A stretch of DNA of 8,468 nucleotides. Source: Myxococcales bacterium. Its GTDB lineage: Bacteria; Myxococcota; Myxococcia; Myxococcales; Myxococcaceae. The stretch covers positions 1-8,468 of the forward strand of contig PMBV01000285.1 in NCBI GenBank assembly GCA_003153055.1, in the 5' to 3' direction. Shown here in pieces: positions 1-6,507 of this stretch (the stretch's first letter is position 1; each line of letters opens with the position of its first letter). The notes beneath the pieces were generated by a model. It was not told the DNA's origin, did not search any database, and saw only the letters and a list, made by a program, of their open reading frames with translations. The position numbers were made by a program, and so were the translations under genes.

Positions 1-255
1 CAGGGCATCTTCGAGCTCAAGTACTTCTTCAACTCGTCCATCGCCCGTACCGGCGGCGACGACATCGCCAGCGAAGCGGTGAAGAACCACATCAAGCAGC
101 TCGTCGGCACGGAAGACCCGAAGAACCCCTACTCGGATCAGAAGATCGTCGAGCTCTTGAAATCGCAGGGAATCGAGATCGCCCGGCGGACGGTGGCCAA
201 GTACCGCGAGGTGCTTGGAGTGCTCCCGTCGAGCAAGCGCAAGAAGTACTTCTGA
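1..255 (+). CDS. rpoN: RNA polymerase sigma-54 factor, C-terminal part (5' end outside window)
   Basis: This is the last 84 residues of sigma-54, which directs RNA polymerase to -24/-12 promoters and needs an AAA+ activator to open them. It is open from base 1 and ends at TGA 253-255. The fragment starts at the QGIFELKYFF segment typical of the family's DNA-binding domain. It continues through a helix-turn-helix region (roughly residues 20-60 of the fragment) and reaches the near-invariant RpoN box ARRTVAKYRE, which contacts the -24 element. The C-terminus KRKKYF is a normal family ending, so the gene is cut only by the window edge. The next gene starts 15 bp downstream on the same strand, so co-transcription is likely. 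In many bacteria hpf and ptsN lie just downstream of rpoN; both occur here but further away. Identification is very secure. Confidence 0.96.
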   Translation, partial: QGIFELKYFFNSSIARTGGDDIASEAVKNHIKQLVGTEDPKNPYSDQKIVELLKSQGIEIARRTVAKYREVLGVLPSSKRKKYF

Positions 256-270
256 CGGTCTGGAGGTCCC

Positions 271-651
271 ATGAGCCTGCCTGAGGTGTTGGTCGTCGAT
301 GACGATCGGATGCTGCGGTTGATGGTGCGGGACGCGCTCAGTGACGTGCCCTGCGAGGTGACCGAAGCCGAGTCGGGAGACGCGGCGATGAAGGCCATCA
401 TCGAGCGGAGGCCGGCGGTGGTGCTGCTCGACCTGGTGATGCCGGGGAAGAGCGGGCTCGAGGTGCTCAAGGCGCTCAAAGACGATCCGGGCCCCTCGCG
501 GGTCATCGTCCTGTCGGCCTACGAGACCGAGGCGCTGGTGCAGCAGGCGATGTCCGACGGTGCCCACGGGTACCTGCCCAAGCCCATTCACCCCCTCGAT
601 CTCCAGAACCTGGTGCGGGGCGCGCTGGAGGCCGCCCGGAGCGACTCATGA
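271..651 (+). CDS. Stand-alone response regulator receiver domain (CheY-like)
   Basis: This 126-residue protein is a single receiver domain with no output domain, so it probably acts by phosphorylation-dependent protein binding in the cytoplasm. All key residues are present: acidic pocket D10/D11 in VLVVDDD, phospho-acceptor D54 in LLDLVMPG, switch Ser S82, aromatic switch Y101 and the conserved K104 in the YLPKP motif. The length equals one receiver domain. ATG 271 is preceded by GGAGG at 262-266, and the rpoN stop lies 15 bp upstream. The stop overlaps the ATG of the next gene, which suggests translational coupling and a shared function with that PilZ-like protein. No partner histidine kinase lies in the window, so its input is unknown. 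The family call is certain; the cellular role is not. Confidence 0.95.
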   Translation: MSLPEVLVVDDDRMLRLMVRDALSDVPCEVTEAESGDAAMKAIIERRPAVVLLDLVMPGKSGLEVLKALKDDPGPSRVIVLSAYETEALVQQAMSDGAHGYLPKPIHPLDLQNLVRGALEAARSDS

Positions 652-1490
652 ATCAAGAGTACTGGCTGGCCGACAGCGAGGCGCGGGTGCTGGGGCCCGT
701 CAGCCTCGACGTGGTGAGAGACCTCGCCATTCGCGGCAAACTGGCCGACGTGCGGGCGGTGTCTCGCGACGGCAAGAGCTTCGTCGCGGTGCGCGAGGTG
801 GCCGAGGTGCAGGCCGTTCTGGGTCAACCGGCCCAGGCCAGCGAGGTGCTTCGGGCGCAGGTGCAGGCCACCCATCAGATTCGCCAGTGGCTCGGCGCCA
901 TTCGCGATCGGCCCACCGCGGAGGTGTTTCGGGTGCCATCGGGAGCCAGCCGCGAAGCCCACCGGGCGGCCTTCTTCGCGCTGGTGCAGCGGTATGTGCC
1001 GGCTCGACTCCCCGCCGACGCCACCGAGGAGCTGCGAGTGGCCTGCGAAGACGCCTTCCTCCACCTCTCGGAGCGCATGGTCGATCTCGAGCGGCAGTTC
1101 CGCAACAGTGTGCCGCCCGAGGTGCCACCGATGCTCACGCCCTCGCCCGTGCAGGGCCCCAGCTCGGCCGCGCCGGTGGTGACGTGGCGGGGAGGAATGG
1201 TGCACGTGCGGCTGACGTTGAGCCGGGGAGACGCACGACCTTTCACCGCCGACCCGGAGTCGAACTGGCGATCAGACTCGCTCTTCGTACAATCTACCGA
1301 GAAGGTGATGGTCGGTACACCCGCAGAGGTGACGATTTCGCTCGAGGGCCACGTCACCCAGGTGAACGCCGTCGGCCGAGTCGTGGGGGTCAAGCTCACC
1401 TACCCCCTGGGGTTCTCAGTACGCCTTCTCGACATCGAAGAACCGCAGCGATCCCTCATCCGCACCTGGGTGGCGCGTTCGTCTCGATGA
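648..1490 (+). CDS. Three-part protein: GYF_2-like N-terminus, J-domain-like middle, degenerate PilZ-like C-terminus
   Basis: This 280-residue protein has no signal peptide or membrane segment. Residues 4-58 (EYWLADSEARVLGP then VSRDGKSFVAV) resemble the GYF_2/DUF4339 pattern of a Trp start, a GP turn and a repeated small beta unit. Residues about 78-145 resemble the DnaJ-like module of delta-proteobacterial proteins (EVFRVPSGASREAHRAAFFALVQ), but YVPARLP stands where a true J domain has its HPD tripeptide, so Hsp70 stimulation is unlikely. Residues about 180-275 look like the myxobacterial PilZ family, with SLFVQS, VGTPAEVTISL and a final LLDIEEPQRSLIRTW. The c-di-GMP-binding RxxxR and [DN]xSxxG motifs are not intact, so binding is doubtful. 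The ATG overlaps the upstream stop in an ATGA arrangement, so the two genes are probably coupled. A proline-rich linker covers residues 156-176. Domain calls are by eye; that it is a gene is firm. Confidence 0.78.
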   Translation: MNQEYWLADSEARVLGPVSLDVVRDLAIRGKLADVRAVSRDGKSFVAVREVAEVQAVLGQPAQASEVLRAQVQATHQIRQWLGAIRDRPTAEVFRVPSGASREAHRAAFFALVQRYVPARLPADATEELRVACEDAFLHLSERMVDLERQFRNSVPPEVPPMLTPSPVQGPSSAAPVVTWRGGMVHVRLTLSRGDARPFTADPESNWRSDSLFVQSTEKVMVGTPAEVTISLEGHVTQVNAVGRVVGVKLTYPLGFSVRLLDIEEPQRSLIRTWVARSSR

Positions 1491-1589
1491 AGGAACGCGC
1501 CTGAGCTAGCCTTGTTGTGTGAGGACGTCACCGTCCACACGAGGCAAAGGCGTCGCCCCCTTTGGACGACGACTGATCTGGAGAGGCTC
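1491..1589 (+). promoter_or_regulatory. Leader region of hpf with two possible stem-loops
   Basis: This is the 99-bp gap between the PilZ-like gene and hpf. One stem pairs GTGTG-GACG (1517-1527, with a 2-nt bulge) with CGTC-CACAC (1532-1540) over a 4-nt loop. A second pairs CAAAGG (1545-1550) with CCTTTG (1559-1564) over an 8-nt loop. Neither is followed by a U-tract, so they do not look like intrinsic terminators. GGAGAGG at 1580-1586 is the ribosome binding site. I see no confident sigma-70 or sigma-54 promoter. The folds may be leader structures or chance in GC-rich DNA. Confidence 0.35.
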
Positions 1590-2183
1590 ATGCAAATGAA
1601 CATCACCTTCCGCCACATCGATCCGATCGACTCGCTCAAGAACTACGCGCGCGAGAAAGTGGAAAGGGTGAACAAGTACCTCGACCAAGCGACCGAGGCG
1701 ACCGTGGTGCTCTCGCTGGAGCGCCACCTGCACCACGCCGACATTCGCATCCAATCGGGGACCTACCTGCTCCGAGGGCGAGAGAAGAGCGAGGACATGT
1801 ACGCCTCCATCGATCTGGCGATGGACAAGATCGAGCGGCAGCTCAAGCGATACAAGGAGAAGCTGAAGAGCCACCATGGACGTGAGCGTGTCCACCACCG
1901 CCACGAGCTGGTCGAGCAGTTGAGAATCCGTCACCAGATCTTCGAGGCCACCCCCGAAGTAGACGACTCGCAGCCCAAGAAGGTCGTCAAGGCCAACGAG
2001 TTCCTGGTGAGGCCAATGTCGGTCGACGAGGCGCTCATGCAGATGGATCTGATGAACAACGACTTCTACGTGTTCACCAACTCCACAACCATGGAGATGA
2101 ACGTGGTCTACCACCGCAAGGACGGCACCGTCGGGCTCATCGAGGCCTCGGCCGTGCAGAAGAAGTCACTCGTCGCTGAATAG
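1590..2183 (+). CDS. hpf: Ribosome hibernation promoting factor, long form
   Basis: This 197-residue protein binds the small ribosomal subunit in stationary or starved cells and silences translation; long forms pair 70S ribosomes into 100S dimers through their C-terminal domain. Residues 1-100 form the S30AE/RaiA domain, starting MNITFRHIDP with the Lys/Arg-rich helix around RQLKRYKEKLK. A His/Arg-rich linker follows. The C-terminal dimerisation domain (about 133-190) has the family pattern FLVRPMSVDEAL, FYVFTN, NVVYHRKDGTVGLIE. The start at 1590 is chosen because GGAGAGG at 1580-1586 sits just before it and homology starts at once; an ATG two codons later is a possible alternative. The in-frame TTG at 1512 would add 26 unrelated residues. 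Long-form HPF near rpoN agrees with a role in stress or development, but two signalling genes lie between them here. Identification is very secure. Confidence 0.97.
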   Translation: MQMNITFRHIDPIDSLKNYAREKVERVNKYLDQATEATVVLSLERHLHHADIRIQSGTYLLRGREKSEDMYASIDLAMDKIERQLKRYKEKLKSHHGRERVHHRHELVEQLRIRHQIFEATPEVDDSQPKKVVKANEFLVRPMSVDEALMQMDLMNNDFYVFTNSTTMEMNVVYHRKDGTVGLIEASAVQKKSLVAE

Positions 2184-2190
2184 ACGTGGT

Positions 2191-2221
2191 CGGCCCGACG
2201 GGAAATTCGCCCGTCGGGCCG
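2191..2221. terminator. Strong perfect hairpin between convergent genes, probable bidirectional terminator
   Basis: A perfect 12-bp inverted repeat, CGGCCCGACGGG (2191-2202) and its complement (2210-2221), encloses a 7-nt loop, aaattcg. It begins 7 bp after the hpf stop and ends 37 bp before the stop of the convergent DUF3995 gene, which is the place for a shared terminator. No T-run follows on either strand, so it may only pause polymerase, need Rho, or protect mRNA 3' ends. Confidence 0.65.
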
Positions 2222-2258
2222 GTTGTCGCCGCGAGTGGCCAATCGGCAAGCCGGGAAT

Positions 2259-2714
2259 TCAGGCGTCACGAGACACTGCCAGCCACGTGAGCAGCGCGAG
2301 CACCAGGCACAGCGGCGAGTAGAAGCGGCGATTGAGCGTGACGAAGGGGCTCCCCACGGTCTGCGGCCTCAGGAGGGTGTCCATGAAACCTTCCAGGCCG
2401 CGCGCGAGCAACACCCCTGCCCCGCCCAGCACCGCGGTTCGGTTGAGCCAGGGATCGATGGGCACGGGTACGAGCCCGGCGACCCCCAGCACGGCCACCG
2501 CGGCACCGACGAGTATCGCCGCCACGCCCCAGGTCGCGGCCGCGGAGGGCCCGCGCATCCCCGATGGGCCCCCCACGACCGTGCGGCTCAGGCTGTCTCG
2601 ATCGTGGCCCGGCCAAAACCCCCCGAGCGCCCAGTACCCGTGGACTCCAGCGATGGTGAGGAGGGCCGCGGCCGCCACGCCAGCGGACAGTCTGGCGACG
2701 AAGGGGTCGATCAT
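2259..2714 (-). CDS. DUF3995-type small integral membrane protein
   Basis: This 151-residue protein has four likely transmembrane helices, at about residues 8-33, 58-82, 92-107 and 132-148. The first ends in HGYWALGGFWP (25-35), a hallmark of the DUF3995 family. The C-terminal part (FVTLNRR, then FYSPLCL, about 124-137) matches the same family. Its biochemical function is not known to me; members are small inner-membrane proteins of about this size, so it looks complete. ATG 2714 is supported by GGAG (the complement of 2721-2724) six bases upstream. It is transcribed against hpf and shares the hairpin at 2191-2221. Upstream lies a 15-bp palindrome, suggesting control by a dimeric repressor, but no TetR-like gene is beside it in the window. 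The family call is good; any function would be a guess. Confidence 0.82.
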   Translation of the reverse strand: MIDPFVARLSAGVAAAALLTIAGVHGYWALGGFWPGHDRDSLSRTVVGGPSGMRGPSAAATWGVAAILVGAAVAVLGVAGLVPVPIDPWLNRTAVLGGAGVLLARGLEGFMDTLLRPQTVGSPFVTLNRRFYSPLCLVLALLTWLAVSRDA

Positions 2715-2746
2715 GCCTCGCTCCAGCAGGGAGGGCTCATGTACAT

Positions 2747-2761
2747 ACCATACCGTATGGT
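2747..2761. promoter_or_regulatory. Operator-like 15-bp palindrome upstream of the DUF3995 gene
   Basis: ACCATAC-C-GTATGGT is a perfect 7+1+7 inverted repeat, AT-rich in otherwise GC-rich DNA. It ends 33 bp before the ATG of the DUF3995 gene. Size and symmetry suit a dimeric repressor of the TetR type, and the site would overlap or sit near the promoter. A partial direct repeat (CATACCATACC, 2744-2754) overlaps it. No regulator gene for it is visible in the window. Confidence 0.5.
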
Positions 2762-3836
2762 CCGAACGACGTGCACCATCGATCGGCGGTCGGGCTGGTG
2801 CGCGCGCGGGTCCGGGAGCCTCGGCGTCACTCCTTGCCGTGCGCGGCGGCCTCCCCCCGTAAGCGAACGGTCACCAGGGAGCGGCACCGCGGCTCAAGGG
2901 GGACGAGTTGGGTGCCCTGGCGCCCTCCCAGCCAAGTGCGGGCAGCCCCTCGGCCCGACGGCGGGCCCGAAGTCGAGGGGCTGGTGGCGGTGAGCAGGAA
3001 GAGGGCTCCCTGACCCACTGCCCGCCCCGCGAGGCGGTTGGGCGTAGGCAGCACGCCCGTGTCGGTGGACCATCCCCGAGGCGCCGGAGGCAACCCGTCG
3101 AGGACCCAAGAGAAGTCGGCGAGGACGCCCCAGGGCGCCGACGAGAGGGCTTCGGAGGAGGGAGCGCAGTCGAGTCAGTCGGTTGGCCCTGAGGAGGAGC
3201 CGGGTGGCCGCAAGGTCGGATTCAGCGACGACGACGGCACGGATCCGCGCCTCCGCGGGCTCCTTGTCGCCCTTTTTGCCCGTGCCTCCGCGGGCAGCGA
3301 AGCCCAGCAGGTCGCGCCAGCTCCGGCGCTCGCAGGAGCTTCATCCGTTCCTTCGCCACGAGCTGGGTTCTCGGAACCTCGGTACCGACCTCGAGGCCTC
3401 GCCACTCCCATCGCGCGGGTACGTCGCCCAGCCCCAGGCCACTTGCCCTCGGTTGTCACCTGTCACGAATGGAAGCTGCTCTTCCATTTGGCCCTCAGCC
3501 CCGCGAGTCATGGACCTGGCGTCGAGAGGGCGCCCTTCTCGAGTTGCGGCTTCGGCTCGATGATTGCCTCCACGCCCTGGGGCTTCGCCCACTGTCGGTC
3601 GCCCCCCACGTGTGCTCACTGCGGTCTCGGGTCGAGGCGCTGGTCAGACCGCCTCGGTCGGTGGGCACCAGCCCCACGCTCGCACCTCAAGGCATGCTCG
3701 CACCGTCCTGCCCGCTCGGAGAACGCCGGAACTGCTCAAGGCGCCGAGATGTAAATCTGCCTTCCATTTAGACCCAACATCGAAGCCGGGCCCCCGCCGA
3801 GAACCCCGCATCACCAACTCTCTGGGGGAAGAAGTC
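2762..3836. other. Gene-poor segment of about 1.1 kb with no convincing gene
   Basis: No open frame here has together a good start, a ribosome binding site and a recognisable family. The longest plus-strand frame, TTG 3038 to TAA 3754 (238 codons), is rich in Pro, Arg, Ser and Ala and resembles nothing I know. On the minus strand, codon-biased open stretches lie in two frames (about 3340-2894 and 3174-2827); the first reads VVVAESDLAATRLLLRAN near 3175-3230. They could be remains of a decayed gene. Other items are a 12-bp direct repeat GCCTCCGCGGGC (3249-3260 and 3284-3295), a perfect hairpin at 3466-3490, and an AT-rich island at 3751-3771 that may hold the promoter of the following gene. 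No transposase, tRNA or clear element ends were seen. Confidence 0.5.
3466..3490. repeat. Hairpin CGAATGGAAG / CTTCCATTTG with 5-nt loop
   Basis: AATGGAAG (3468-3475) pairs perfectly with CTTCCATT (3481-3488) around loop CTGCT, and the stem extends by one G-T and one C-G pair to 3466-3490. The half-site CTTCCATTT recurs at 3761-3769, so AATGGAAG and CTTCCATT also bracket about 300 bp in inverted orientation. It lies inside the gene-poor segment. It could be a structural RNA element, a protein-binding site or a remnant of a small non-autonomous element. Confidence 0.45.
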
Positions 3837-4694
3837 ATGGAGATCGACAACTCTACCGATGTGGGCCGAAGGATGCAGATCGCCCAGGCCCAGACCAAGG
3901 CGGCCACGCAGAAGGTCGAGGAAACCGCGCCCAAGGCGAAGGCCACGGGCCACAGCGGCGAATCGACGTTCAAGGCGAGCGACGACTACGCGAAGTGGGA
4001 GAAGTTCGCGAAGGCCCACAACGTGCCCGTGGAGCACGGCAAGGTGACCGTCATCGGCCTCCGCAACGACAGCACCGCGGACAAGAAGTCCGGGTCCACG
4101 TACGAGGACCAGATGGTCGTCCTCAAGAAAGACGGGACCACGGCCACCTTCACGGCCAACACCAAGCCAGCCCAGCAGCCCGGCACACCAGGGTCGGCCC
4201 CGGACGTTAATGGCGACCACCAACCGGATCTCGGCATGGCGAGGCCTGGCAACTACAAGGCCTATGGGAACCGATCGTTCGCCGGTCGGCCTGCTTACCA
4301 GGTGAGCAGCACCCCGGGGAAGGACGAGGTCCCCGCCTGGAGAGACACGGACCACGACGGCAAGTTCAGCCCGGAAGAGAAGCAGGCCAGCGAGACGCGA
4401 GGTGACAAGCTGAGCGCAGTGCGAATCCATGTGGGGTTCGATGAAGGTGGCAGCCAGGTTCAGGGCAAAGATGGAAAGCCGATCTCGGGGAGCGGACCCT
4501 GGAGCATCGGGTGCCAAAATGTTCCGAGTTCCAAGATCGATGAGTTCGTCGACGCGGTCGGAGGGCAGAAGGCGAACTTCAACTACTCGGTCGTCGAAAC
4601 GCCCGTCGAGCGGGCTGACCGCCCCCAGAACGACGCCGGCCAGGACAAACAGCCGGCGAGCTCCGGCAACTTCCTCGAGAACCTCTTCAAGTAA
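3837..4694 (+). CDS. L,D-transpeptidase-like (H...SxGCxN) protein with EF-hand loop
   Basis: This 285-residue protein has no classical signal peptide. After a Lys/Ala/Gln-rich N-terminus (about 1-45), residues 66-140 carry the pattern VTVIGLRND, YEDQMVVLKKDG, ARPGNYKAY, known from phage- and cell-wall-associated proteins whose C-terminal part ends in IHxG...WSxGCQ. Here H198 in RIHVG and S223/C226/N228 in WSIGCQN agree with the YkuD-type motif (His, then Ser-x-Gly-Cys-x-Asn), though the His-Ser spacing of 25 is longer than usual and includes a Gly/Ser-rich insert. That fold makes or remodels 3-3 peptidoglycan cross-links; activity here is inferred. DTDHDGKFSPEE (170-181) is a perfect EF-hand calcium loop, and DVNGDHQPD (123-131) is a second Asp-rich loop of FG-GAP/dockerin style. 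ATG 3837 is chosen for the purine-rich GGGGGAAGAAG (3824-3834) before it and the domain content after it; the frame is open further up, but that part is low-complexity. It converges on NagZ. Confidence 0.7.
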   Translation: MEIDNSTDVGRRMQIAQAQTKAATQKVEETAPKAKATGHSGESTFKASDDYAKWEKFAKAHNVPVEHGKVTVIGLRNDSTADKKSGSTYEDQMVVLKKDGTTATFTANTKPAQQPGTPGSAPDVNGDHQPDLGMARPGNYKAYGNRSFAGRPAYQVSSTPGKDEVPAWRDTDHDGKFSPEEKQASETRGDKLSAVRIHVGFDEGGSQVQGKDGKPISGSGPWSIGCQNVPSSKIDEFVDAVGGQKANFNYSVVETPVERADRPQNDAGQDKQPASSGNFLENLFK

Positions 4695-4743
4695 GCGGGA
4701 GGTCCCTCGGCCTTGGGGGCAGCGGCCACCGTCGAGAGACGAC

Positions 4744-6498
4744 TCAGGGCCCCATGCGCGAGGCCGGGCTGATGGTTCCCGCTGGGAGCCGAGGTCGTTC
4801 GGCCGAGCGAGACCCCAGCGGATCGAGTCCGAAGCCCAGCGGCGCGCCAGGGAGCGCCACGGGCAGCCGCCCCGGCGTGCCGTGTTCGCCCAGGAGCGCC
4901 CCCGCCGCGGCCGCGGTCGCCGCCGGGCGGTAGGAGTACACCACGACGACGGTGGGGCCGGTCTCGTGCATCTGGGAGACGAGGTAGGGCGCCCCCATGA
5001 CCACCACCATCACCGGGCGTCCGGTGAGCGCCGCGATGGTGACGAGCTCGAGCTGCCGGGAGTTGACCACCCCGACCACCACCACGTCGGCCCGCATCGC
5101 CAGCGCCCGGGTCTTGAGCTTCAGCCCGTCACGAGCGCCAGCGTCTGGGTACGCGGGAACGAGCAACGTCTCGGTGCGCTTGACCCGCGATGACAGGGCC
5201 TCGGCCAGGGAGGCCTCGGGTGTCACCACGGCCAGCCGCTGAAATCGGTCGATGGGAAAGCCCTTCGATTGCCGAAGCAGCGTCACCCCGGCGTGGGCGA
5301 TGCGCTCGGCCAGGTCCCGCCCGGCGCCCAGGGCCCCCAGCCGCTCCTCTCGAGGCGGCAGAGGCTCGAAGACGCCTCGCCGTTCCTTGACGACGAGGAT
5401 CCGTCGCACCGCCTGGTCGAGGCGCTCCCGGGGCAGCACACCCGAGCGAGCCGCGCTCAACAACGAGTCGTAGACCTCGGCCTTCTTCTCGGTGTGCCAC
5501 GGCACGAGCACCATGTCGGCTCCAGCCGAGATGGCCATCACCGCGGCGTGGCCCACCCCGAAGCGCCGGTCGATGGCGTCCATCTCGAGCTCGTCGGTGA
5601 GCACCAGACCGTCGAACTTGAGCTCGCCCCGGAGCACTCCCCCCAGGGCGCTCTCTGACAGCGTCGCCGGGAGGTCGTCGCCAGTCAGGGTGGGCGTGGC
5701 GATATGGGCGGTCATCATGCCGTCGAGGCCAGCGGCGGCCGCCACCGCGAAGGGCTTGAGGTCTTCGCGGATCTGCTCCGAGCTGGCCCGCACCACGGGG
5801 AGCCCCCGATGCGAGTCGACGTCGACGCCCCCGTGGCCAGGAAAATGCTTGGCGACGGTGGCGATGTGGGCGGCCTGCTGCCCCTCCACGAAGCGGGCTC
5901 CCAGCTGAGCCACCAGCGTCGCGTCACTGGCGAACGCGCGTACGCCAATGACGGGGTTTCTCGGGTTGCTGTTGACGTCGAGCACCGGGGCCAGGTTCAT
6001 GTTGAAGCCCAGGCGGAACAAGTCCTCTCCCTGCCTCAGCCCCGCCTGGTAGGCCAACTCGCCATCGCGAGTGGCGCCGAGCAGCATGTTTCCCGGCAGC
6101 ACCAGGTTGCCATCGTCGATGCGAACGACGTTTCCTCCCTCTTGGTCAACCGCGATGAAGGGCGGAACGGCGTCCGAGAAGAGCACCCGCAGCTCGTCGT
6201 TCAGCCTGGCTATCTGCCCCGCGCTGGCGATGTTGCGGCCGAACAGACACACCCCCCCTACCCGGCGCCGCTTCACCAACTCCACCACCGAGTCGTCGAT
6301 GGCCTGGCCGGCGAAACCGACCATCATGAGCTGGCCGACCTTCTCTTCAAGAGTCAGGCTGGCGAGGAGCCCGTCGACTCGATTCAGGGACACCACCGGG
6401 AGAGCCTCCACCGCCGACCCGACGGAGGGCCGAGTCGACGCGTAAGGCACGCACCCCAGGACCAGCAAGAACAGCGCCCCGCTGAACCCAGCTCGCAC
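4744..6498 (-). CDS. nagZ: Glycoside hydrolase family 3 beta-N-acetylhexosaminidase, NagZ-like lipoprotein
   Basis: This 584-residue enzyme should remove GlcNAc from muropeptides or other aminosugars during peptidoglycan turnover. The N-terminus is a lipoprotein signal (hydrophobic ALFLLVLGC, lipid-carrying Cys at 16), so the mature protein is anchored in the envelope. The GH3 TIM-barrel domain covers about 40-375: VDQEGG (118-122) binds substrate, KHFPGH (217-222) with D228-S-H230 is the NagZ signature supplying the His-Asp acid/base pair, and D302 in LTDELEM is the expected nucleophile. A GH3 C-terminal alpha/beta domain (about 388-560) ends with GRLPVALPGAPLGFGL. Cytoplasmic proteobacterial NagZ is about 340 residues with one domain; this layout is closer to Bacillus-type secreted two-domain NagZ. 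Start GTG 6498 lies 9 nt after a -10-like TATACG and has no clear Shine-Dalgarno, so the mRNA may be leaderless. It is divergent from ptsN. Substrate is inferred. Confidence 0.92.
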   Translation of the reverse strand: MRAGFSGALFLLVLGCVPYASTRPSVGSAVEALPVVSLNRVDGLLASLTLEEKVGQLMMVGFAGQAIDDSVVELVKRRRVGGVCLFGRNIASAGQIARLNDELRVLFSDAVPPFIAVDQEGGNVVRIDDGNLVLPGNMLLGATRDGELAYQAGLRQGEDLFRLGFNMNLAPVLDVNSNPRNPVIGVRAFASDATLVAQLGARFVEGQQAAHIATVAKHFPGHGGVDVDSHRGLPVVRASSEQIREDLKPFAVAAAAGLDGMMTAHIATPTLTGDDLPATLSESALGGVLRGELKFDGLVLTDELEMDAIDRRFGVGHAAVMAISAGADMVLVPWHTEKKAEVYDSLLSAARSGVLPRERLDQAVRRILVVKERRGVFEPLPPREERLGALGAGRDLAERIAHAGVTLLRQSKGFPIDRFQRLAVVTPEASLAEALSSRVKRTETLLVPAYPDAGARDGLKLKTRALAMRADVVVVGVVNSRQLELVTIAALTGRPVMVVVMGAPYLVSQMHETGPTVVVVYSYRPAATAAAAGALLGEHGTPGRLPVALPGAPLGFGLDPLGSRSAERPRLPAGTISPASRMGP

Positions 6499-6507
6499 GC
6501 TCGCCAG

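Noticed and set aside
560..1504. 314-codon plus-strand frame overlapping the PilZ-like gene
   Set aside because: Arg/Gly/Ala-rich shadow of the real frame at 648-1490, with no domains.
3249..3295. Two GCCTCCGCGGGC repeats, considered as the start of a CRISPR or tandem array
   Set aside because: Only two 12-bp copies with no further units and no cas genes.
3038..3754. 238-codon plus-strand frame starting TTG
   Set aside because: No ribosome binding site, rare start codon, biased composition and no recognisable domain; long chance frames are common in GC-rich DNA. Kept only as a possibility in the gene-poor segment.
3469..3771. Retron-like msr/msd region, suggested by the hairpin in a myxobacterial setting
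   Set aside because: No reverse transcriptase gene lies nearby and the folding does not show the paired a1/a2 repeats beyond 8-9 bp.
3564..3836. Upstream in-frame extension of the transpeptidase-like gene (91 more residues)
   Set aside because: The extra part is Pro/Arg/Ser-rich with no family resemblance, it crosses the hairpin-to-promoter segment, and ATG 3837 has a purine-rich ribosome binding site.
4695..4743. Terminator between the transpeptidase-like gene and NagZ
   Set aside because: Only very short inverted repeats (GGGA/TCCC) are present and there is no T-run.
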